Shown piece by piece: positions 1-3,970 of a stretch of DNA of 7,074 nucleotides (the first letter of the stretch is position 1; each line of letters opens with the position of its first letter). Position numbers and translations under genes: made by a program. The notes beneath the pieces are model-generated. The model ran no database searches. It was not told the DNA's origin and saw nothing but the letters and a program-made list of their open reading frames with translations. The DNA lies in assembly GCA_002068375.1 (NCBI GenBank), contig MVZL01000064.1, forward strand, positions 1-7,074. Direction: 5' to 3'. Source of the stretch: Tenericutes bacterium ADurb.BinA155. GTDB taxonomy: Bacteria; Bacillota_I; Bacilli_A; RFN20; CAG-826.

Positions 1-2
1 TA

Positions 3-239
3 GCCTATGCCGCCGGAAATAAGGATTTGCGGGCGGGCCAAATCACGGTCGACCTTTGCCAAGTCGGAGCGTTCTTCTTCACCACGGCGTTTGCTTTCTT
101 TGTCGTTTCGGACATCCTCTCTTATGGCGCTTATCTTCCCAGTTTATTTAGCGCGGCCGGAGTCGACTTCCTCGTGATGGGAATCGGATCGGTTCTCACT
201 ATTTTTTACGAGAAGAAACCCTTTCGTCATCAGCCTTGA
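3..239 (+). CDS. C-terminal part of a small integral membrane protein, function unknown (5' end outside window)
   Basis: The reading frame is open from the first bases and ends at TGA 237-239, with a second in-frame stop (TAA) two codons later at 243-245. A TTG at 27 could serve as a start, but coding continues upstream of it without interruption, so I read this as the tail of a longer gene. The visible 78 residues contain two hydrophobic stretches separated by a short loop. The first is rich in Phe, Ala and Val (about residues 23-43 of the fragment) and the second (about 52-70) holds FLVMGIGSVLTIFY. A basic tail, YEKKPFRHQP, follows, which puts the C terminus in the cytoplasm by the positive-inside rule. 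I do not recognise the family. A two- or four-helix membrane protein is all the sequence supports. Confidence 0.6.
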   Translation, partial: AYAAGNKDLRAGQITVDLCQVGAFFFTTAFAFFVVSDILSYGAYLPSLFSAAGVDFLVMGIGSVLTIFYEKKPFRHQP

Positions 240-241
240 TC

Positions 242-285
242 CTAAGGATTCGCTCGAGCGGAGTTTTCGGTAATCTTTTCCTTAG
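242..285 (+). terminator. Possible weak terminator or stem-loop after the first gene
   Basis: Directly after the first gene, CTAAGGA (242-248) can pair with TCCTTAG (279-285). Alternatively AAGGATT (244-250) can pair with AATCTTT (272-278). Both enclose the self-complementary CGCTCGAGCG (251-260). The second form is followed by T and C only, without a proper T run, so termination would be weak. It is the only structure found between this gene and the pyrG promoter region. Confidence 0.25.
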
Positions 286-349
286 ACACTGACCAAACAA
301 AATATCTTCGCTTCCTCCTATCCTTTTTTTCATTCCCTCTCGAAAGTCA

Positions 350-377
350 TTGCCTATTTCCTTGAGGTTGATATCAT
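350..377 (+). promoter_or_regulatory. Candidate pyrG promoter
   Basis: TTGCCT (350-355) and TATCAT (372-377) are separated by 16 bases and resemble a sigma-A -35/-10 pair. This would start transcription near 384 and give pyrG a leader of about 60 bases containing both hairpins described below. Neither box is perfect, and the region is AT-rich enough that other pairs could be drawn. The rest of the 240-446 gap holds the possible terminator, a pyrimidine-rich tract (about 310-342) and the leader, but no gene. Confidence 0.3.
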
Positions 378-395
378 TTTCTAATGTGTTTTTCT

Positions 396-438
396 CTAGA
401 GGCTTAAGGGAGCCTTTAGTCCCAGATCAGGGAGGGAC
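396..438 (+). promoter_or_regulatory. pyrG leader: two consecutive hairpins, the second covering the ribosome binding site
   Basis: Hairpin I pairs CTAGAGGCT (396-404) with AGCCTTTAG (411-419): nine pairs including one G-U, with a six-base loop TAAGGG. Hairpin II pairs GTCCC (419-423) with GGGAC (434-438), or in a shorter register TCCC (420-423) with GGGA (430-433). Either register traps the AGGGAGGG ribosome binding site. The GGG of loop I can also pair with CCC of hairpin II, so alternative folds exist. No T run follows hairpin I, so it is not an intrinsic terminator. Control of translation is the simpler idea, but it is inferred only. Confidence 0.4.
429..436 (+). promoter_or_regulatory. 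Ribosome binding site of pyrG
   Basis: AGGGAGGG lies 10 bases before ATG 447 and 4 bases before the in-frame TTG 441. The spacing fits ATG somewhat loosely and TTG somewhat tightly. Protein conservation favours ATG, because CTP synthases begin a few residues before the KFIFVTGG strand. Confidence 0.6.
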
Positions 439-446
439 ATTTGCGT

Positions 447-2051
447 ATGGATACCAAGTTCATCTTCGTCACCGGAGGCGTCGTTTCTTCGTTAGGAAAA
501 GGGATCGCCGCATCTTCGATCGGTTTGATCTTAAAGAGCCGTGGGCTCAAGGTTTTCATGATGAAGTTTGATCCGTATTTGAATGTGGACCCCGGGACGA
601 TGAGCCCTTATCAACATGGCGAAGTCTATGTGACGAAAGACGGGGGCGAGACCGACCTTGATATCGGCCACTACGAGCGCTGGCTCGACGAAGATTTCAC
701 GAAGGAGTCGAGCGTTACCTCCGGCCAGGTCTATAGCGCCGTGATCGAAAAAGAACGGAAAGGCGATTATCTAGGCGCCTGCGTTCAGGTCATTCCTCAT
801 GTCACCAATGAAATCAAGTTGCGGCTCAAACGGGCGGCCGAAGTGAGCAAGGCCGACGTCGTCATCGCGGAAGTGGGGGGCACGGTCGGCGATATCGAAT
901 CGTTACCCTTCTTGGAAGCGATTCGGCAAGCCCGCCTCGACTTCGGTTATCAGAATACCTTCTATATCCATAACACCTTGGTGCCGTATCTTCGGACTTC
1001 CGAAGAAAGCAAAACCAAGCCGACCCAGCATAGCGTTCATGAGCTCCTCGGCTTAGGGATTCAGCCCGATGCGATCATCTTGCGGAGCGAAGTCCCGCTC
1101 CAAAGCGACGTGAAGGATAAGGTCTCCTTATTCTGCAACGTCCCGAAAGAGGGGGTCTTTGAAGCCGATGACCTTCCGCTCGTCTATGAGTTACCGCTCT
1201 ATCTTCATGCCCAGCATATCGATGACTTCATTTTGAATCACTTTGGCATCAAAGCCCCCGAAGCCGATCTCCATCCGTGGATCAATTGGCTCCGGACCAT
1301 CAAGAGCTTATCGAAGCACGTGAAGATTGCCCTCGTCGGCAAATACGTCGAACTCCATGACGCCTATCTTTCCGTGAAGTCGGCTTTGACCCATAGCGGT
1401 TACGTCAATAACGTGATCGTCGATATCGATTGGATCTCGGCGATGGACCTCAATGAAGGCAATGTCGCCGATCGGCTCGCTGGTGCGGCCGGGGTTCTGA
1501 TCCCCGGCGGCTTTGGGGAACGGGGAAGCGAAGGCAAGAAAGTCGCGATCCGTTATGCCCGGGTCAATAATGTGCCGTTACTCGGCATTTGCTTTGGGAT
1601 GCAGCTCGCCCTCATCGAATACGCGGAGCACGTCCTCAATCTTCCGCAGGCGAACTCGACCGAGTTTGACCCGGAGACCCCGGATCCGATCATCGACTTC
1701 CTCCATGACCAATATCAGGGGATCAAGATGGGCGGGACGTTGCGGTTAGGCCAATACGATTGCCAGCTCACCCCGAACTCTTTGGCCTATAAGTGCTATG
1801 GCCAGGACCTCATCAAGGAACGGCATCGGCATCGTTACGAGTTCAATAACAAATACAAAGACCTCTTCATGGCGAGCAAGATGAAGATCACCGGGGTCAA
1901 TCCCCAGAGCGGCCTCGCCGAGATCGTGGAGCTCGAAGGCCATCCCTTCTTCGTCTGCTGCCAATTCCACCCCGAGTTCTCTTCAAGACCTCTCCATCCG
2001 AATCCCCTCTTCCGGGAATTCGTGAAAGCGGCGGTGGCGAATTCGAAATAA
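447..2051 (+). CDS. pyrG: CTP synthase (glutamine-hydrolysing)
   Basis: Converts UTP to CTP using ATP and ammonia from glutamine, the last step of de novo cytidine nucleotide synthesis; it acts in the cytoplasm as a tetramer in known family members. The 534 residues match the usual length (about 535). The N-terminal amidoligase domain (about 1-266) shows KFIFVTGGVVSSLGKG with the P-loop lysine near residue 18, KFDPYLNVDPGTMSP, the ETDLDIGHYER segment and EVGGTVGDIES (142-152). The class I glutamine amidotransferase domain (about 290-530) shows the oxyanion strand GGFGERG (354-360), the nucleophile in GICFGMQ (Cys382), and His508 and Glu510 in QFHPEF, so the Cys-His-Glu triad is complete. ERHRHRYEFNN is also present. 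I chose ATG 447; TTG 441 would add two residues. The gene is monocistronic here, with its own leader and terminator. No defect is seen and the identification is secure. Confidence 0.97.
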   Translation: MDTKFIFVTGGVVSSLGKGIAASSIGLILKSRGLKVFMMKFDPYLNVDPGTMSPYQHGEVYVTKDGGETDLDIGHYERWLDEDFTKESSVTSGQVYSAVIEKERKGDYLGACVQVIPHVTNEIKLRLKRAAEVSKADVVIAEVGGTVGDIESLPFLEAIRQARLDFGYQNTFYIHNTLVPYLRTSEESKTKPTQHSVHELLGLGIQPDAIILRSEVPLQSDVKDKVSLFCNVPKEGVFEADDLPLVYELPLYLHAQHIDDFILNHFGIKAPEADLHPWINWLRTIKSLSKHVKIALVGKYVELHDAYLSVKSALTHSGYVNNVIVDIDWISAMDLNEGNVADRLAGAAGVLIPGGFGERGSEGKKVAIRYARVNNVPLLGICFGMQLALIEYAEHVLNLPQANSTEFDPETPDPIIDFLHDQYQGIKMGGTLRLGQYDCQLTPNSLAYKCYGQDLIKERHRHRYEFNNKYKDLFMASKMKITGVNPQSGLAEIVELEGHPFFVCCQFHPEFSSRPLHPNPLFREFVKAAVANSK

Positions 2052-2054
2052 AAC

Positions 2055-2086
2055 AAAAACGTGACTCAAGCGAGCCACGTTTTTTT
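2055..2086 (+). terminator. Bidirectional Rho-independent terminator between pyrG and the TetR-family gene
   Basis: CGTG-A-CTC (2060-2067) pairs with GAG-C-CACG (2072-2079) around loop AAGC, with one A/C mismatch inside the stem. Five A residues before the stem (2055-2059) face seven T residues after it (2080-2086), so the stem can extend and both strands have a T tract. It lies 4 bases after the pyrG stop and just beyond the 3' end of the convergent regulator gene, so it can end both transcripts. Confidence 0.9.
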
Positions 2087-2096
2087 GACTGGGGAT

Positions 2097-2714
2097 TCAG
2101 GGCTTCAAGAGGTAGTCTAACTCCGCGACGAACTCGTCTTCGATCTCGACTCCGCTGTAATGATGACCCCCGAGGTCGACTTGGGGCTGGAGGTTCGCCA
2201 TCCGGAAGCTGAGGGCGATCATTTGGCTCGCGAGCGAAAGCGAAGACTTATAAGGATCGAGGTCGGGGCGGATCGAGCCGTCGGCGATCCCTTCTTGGAA
2301 GATCGCATCGATTCCTAAGTTCTTATAAAAGAGGTCTTGGTAATAGAGCGACACCCCTTTGGTGTTTTCGAAGTCGCCAAAGCGGGACAAGAAGATAAAC
2401 TTGTCGGGGTTCTGTTGTTCCAGCGAGAATAAAGCGGTGGCGATTCCGACCACTTTTTCCCGGCCGTTTTCTTTGACGAGGCTGGTGCGGGAAGCGACGC
2501 TGGCGATGATCTCACGGTCAAAACTCTTCTTAATTTCGAGGATGATATCCCCGATCGAATTGAAATGCTTATAGAGGGTCTGGCGGGAAATCCGGGCGGC
2601 TTTGGCGATATCTTTCATCGCAACGTCGCTCGAAAGATGACCCTTCAAAAGGCGAAAGGTTACCGCAATGATCCTTTGGTGAATGGCTTCGAATTCGAGG
2701 CTATGCTTGTTCAT
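2097..2714 (-). CDS. TetR/AcrR-family transcriptional regulator
   Basis: A 205-residue protein of typical TetR-family length. The N-terminal three-helix DNA-binding domain spans about residues 8-55, with helix-turn-helix MKDIAKAARISRQTLYKHFNS at about 33-53; the pattern of a small residue at the turn followed by S-x-x-T-x-Y-x-x-F is characteristic of the family. Residues from about 56 on are an all-helical ligand-binding and dimerisation region that is too variable to predict a ligand; EEGIADGSIRPDLDP-like text (about 141-153) is a familiar family feature. The ATG at 2714 is the only possible start, because an in-frame TAA lies three codons upstream. No ribosome binding site lies at normal distance (AAAGG is 16 bases away), while a promoter ends 9 bases upstream. 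The gene is convergent with pyrG and divergent from the lipid kinase gene, so it may repress itself and the kinase gene. Confidence 0.9.
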   Translation of the reverse strand: MNKHSLEFEAIHQRIIAVTFRLLKGHLSSDVAMKDIAKAARISRQTLYKHFNSIGDIILEIKKSFDREIIASVASRTSLVKENGREKVVGIATALFSLEQQNPDKFIFLSRFGDFENTKGVSLYYQDLFYKNLGIDAIFQEGIADGSIRPDLDPYKSSLSLASQMIALSFRMANLQPQVDLGGHHYSGVEIEDEFVAELDYLLKP

Positions 2715-2723
2715 CGGTTTTTT

Positions 2724-2751
2724 ATTATGGCCTTTCTTTAAAGAGACTCAA
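2724..2751 (-). promoter_or_regulatory. Candidate promoter of the TetR-family gene, predicting a leaderless mRNA
   Basis: On the minus strand TTGAGT (2751-2746) and CATAAT (2729-2724) are 16 bases apart. Only 9 bases separate the -10 box from the ATG, so transcription should begin 0-4 bases before the start codon, leaving no room for a ribosome binding site. Four of six -35 bases and five of six -10 bases match the consensus. Confidence 0.45.
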
Positions 2752-2756
2752 AGAAA
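2733..2756. promoter_or_regulatory. Candidate operator: inverted repeat within the regulator's promoter
   Basis: TTTCTTT (2733-2739) and AAAGAAA (2750-2756) form perfect 7-base arms around a 10-base centre, 24 bases overall. The repeat covers the -35 box and most of the spacer of the regulator promoter. Size and placement suit a TetR-type repressor acting on its own gene. The arms are low in complexity, so chance is a real alternative. Confidence 0.35.
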
Positions 2757-2765
2757 AATTCCGAA

Positions 2766-2819
2766 TCTCCTTTTGACCTTTTGCCTTCAAAGGACTTCTT
2801 AACCAACTTTCTCCTTTTG
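2766..2819 (+). repeat. Direct repeats of TCTCCTTTTG in the divergent intergenic region
   Basis: TCTCCTTTTG occurs at 2766-2775 and 2810-2819, 44 bases apart. A third, shorter copy, CCTTTTG, lies at 2777-2783, with an approximate inverse CAAAGG at 2788-2793. They lie between the regulator and lipid kinase promoters and could be protein-binding sites. The 171-base gap (2715-2885) otherwise holds only the promoter and ribosome-binding signals listed. Confidence 0.3.
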
Positions 2820-2862
2820 TCTAAAAACCCAATAAAGGGGTGATGATCGGGCGTTAATCCTG

Positions 2863-2878
2863 TATAACGAAGGGAGGA
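2863..2878 (+). promoter_or_regulatory. Overlapping -10-like box and ribosome binding site before the lipid kinase gene
   Basis: TATAAC (2863-2868) is a good -10 box, though the expected -35 position (about 2840-2845, GTGATG) is poor. GGGAGGA (2872-2878) is a strong ribosome binding site 7 bases before ATG 2886. The two conflict: a transcript from this -10 would begin inside the ribosome binding site. Either the real promoter lies further upstream or translation starts elsewhere. The ribosome binding site is the more convincing of the two. Confidence 0.5.
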
Positions 2879-2885
2879 AGTCCGA

Positions 2886-3815
2886 ATGGAAGCAAATCCC
2901 AAAACCCAAGCGAAGCAAAATAGGCTAGACTTCTCTTGTATGAAAGCTCTCTTTCTTTATAGCGATGCGACTGGGCAAGGCAAGATGCTTGCCCATATCG
3001 GGGATGTCATTTCGAAACTCCGGAAAACCTTTGCCGAACTCGAAGCCGTTCAGACCCATAGCCAAGACGAGCTGATTGCCCGGGCCAAAGGGGCATGCAA
3101 CGGGGGCGTGGATGCGTTAATCGTTGCTGGCGGGGATGGAACCTTCCACCATGTCGTCAACGCCGTCATCACCGAACCGGTCGCCCCGATCTTGGGTTAT
3201 ATCAATGCCGGGACCATTTGCGACATCGGAAAGAACTTCGGGATCAAAGGCAACTACGAGAACGCGCTCGATATCATCGCGAAAGGCTACACGACCTATT
3301 TCGACGTCGGCAAAATCAACGATTCCTATTTCACCTACGTTTCGGCGGTCGGCGCTTATAGCGACATCGCCTATATCGCTCCGAGAGAACGGAAAAAGCG
3401 CTTAGGGGCCGTTGCCTATTACACCATCGCGGTCAATGAAAGCTTAAAGCCGACCAAAGTCTTGGCCGATATTGAGGCGGATGGAAAGCAATACCATATC
3501 AAAACCCCGTTCATTTTGCTCCTCAATGGCTCCCATGTCGGCGGGTTCCATGTGAACTCACCCCTCGCGCGGATTAACGATGGGAAGATGGAACTCTATT
3601 TAACGAAGCCCGGAATCTTCAATGGCCTGATCCATTACATCTTTTTCAAGATGCATACCCTCAAGATCAGCGCCAGCCATTTCAAGATCCACACCAACAT
3701 CGATATGCCGTGGTGCCTCGATGGCGAAGAAGGGCCGAAAGGTGACGTCGAAATCACGGTGATTCATAACAAACTCCGAATCTTCGCGAAAGCCCCGAAA
3801 TCGCTCTTCCATTAA
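2886..3815 (+). CDS. Diacylglycerol kinase / YegS-family lipid kinase
   Basis: Probably phosphorylates diacylglycerol or a related lipid with ATP, returning lipid-turnover products to phosphatidic acid; such proteins act at the inner face of the membrane. The 309 residues contain the DAGK catalytic fold. After the first strand KALFLYSDATGQGK (20-33) comes LIVAGGDGTFHHVVNAV (79-95) with the nucleotide-binding GGDGT at 82-86. Then come INAGTICDIGKNFGI (106-120), where the family usually has GTxNDxAR, and GGFHVNSPLARINDGKMEL (219-237). CLDGEEG (277-283) carries the DGE acidic residue used for catalysis in relatives. Start: ATG 2886 has a strong ribosome binding site, but homologues usually begin at the strand after Met19 (ATG 2940), so the first 18 polar residues may be an extension or untranslated. 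It is divergent from the TetR-family gene. DgkB-like and YegS-like substrates cannot be told apart here. Confidence 0.9.
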   Translation: MEANPKTQAKQNRLDFSCMKALFLYSDATGQGKMLAHIGDVISKLRKTFAELEAVQTHSQDELIARAKGACNGGVDALIVAGGDGTFHHVVNAVITEPVAPILGYINAGTICDIGKNFGIKGNYENALDIIAKGYTTYFDVGKINDSYFTYVSAVGAYSDIAYIAPRERKKRLGAVAYYTIAVNESLKPTKVLADIEADGKQYHIKTPFILLLNGSHVGGFHVNSPLARINDGKMELYLTKPGIFNGLIHYIFFKMHTLKISASHFKIHTNIDMPWCLDGEEGPKGDVEITVIHNKLRIFAKAPKSLFH

Positions 3816-3880
3816 TCGTCAAAAAGCCCACTAAATTCTTCAAAAACCCCATATCTCGGTCTTTTTGCAAAAGAAAATAG

Positions 3881-3905
3881 CCGTATTTTTGCGGAGATTT
3901 TCCTC
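3881..3905 (+). terminator. Possible weak terminator after the lipid kinase gene
   Basis: CCGTA (3881-3885) can pair with TGCGG (3890-3894), with one wobble pair and a TTTT loop, followed by AGATTTTCC. The stem is short and the T tract poor. No better terminator is visible between this gene and the next, so some read-through is possible. Confidence 0.25.
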
Positions 3906-3934
3906 TTTATTCGCGCGCGTAGATAGACTAAAAT
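3906..3934 (+). promoter_or_regulatory. Candidate promoter of the repeat-protein gene, with CGCGCGCG in the spacer
   Basis: TAAAAT (3929-3934) is a good -10 box; TTTATT (3906-3911) is a weak -35 at exactly 17 bases. The spacer holds CGCGCGCG (3912-3919). Predicted start near 3941 gives a 30-base leader. Confidence 0.45.
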
Positions 3935-3955
3935 AGAAAGGCCGAGTTTTGGAAT

Positions 3956-3970
3956 AGGGGGTTATTACCC
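3956..3970 (+). promoter_or_regulatory. Ribosome binding site partly paired in a small hairpin
   Basis: AGGGGG (3956-3961) lies 9 bases before ATG 3971 and fixes that start. GGGT (3959-3962) can pair with ACCC (3967-3970) around TATT, covering half of the site; four pairs are marginal in stability. Confidence 0.55.

Noticed and set aside
237..245. Reassignment of TGA to tryptophan as in mycoplasmas
   Set aside because: All conserved tryptophans in pyrG are TGG, and TGA 237-239 is followed two codons later by TAA, consistent with an ordinary stop.
270..320. Minus-strand AGGAGG (about 313-319) followed by a TTG-started short frame
   Set aside because: The spacing is about 13 bases, the frame is about 33 codons of basic, unrecognised sequence, and it runs into the end of the first gene. 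It is more likely the complement of a pyrimidine-rich spacer.
396..438. Bacillus-type CTP-sensing attenuator of pyrG
   Set aside because: That mechanism needs a transcript starting with GGGC and a terminator hairpin with a T run before the gene; neither is present.
350..571. Plus-strand open frame overlapping the pyrG start
   Set aside because: It runs through the pyrG leader and the conserved P-loop region in another frame, and its product has no recognisable features.
1746..2056. Two minus-strand open frames within the 3' end of pyrG
   Set aside because: They overlap the conserved amidotransferase coding sequence and have no ribosome binding site or family resemblance.
2738..2806. Possible 22-codon leader peptide on the minus strand, TTG start with AAAGGAG upstream, ending before the TetR-family gene
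   Set aside because: The start is a TTG and the peptide is low in complexity (KKSFEGKRSKGDSEFFFESL). The best promoter for the downstream gene lies inside and beyond it, so it would not be on that transcript. Chance is likelier.
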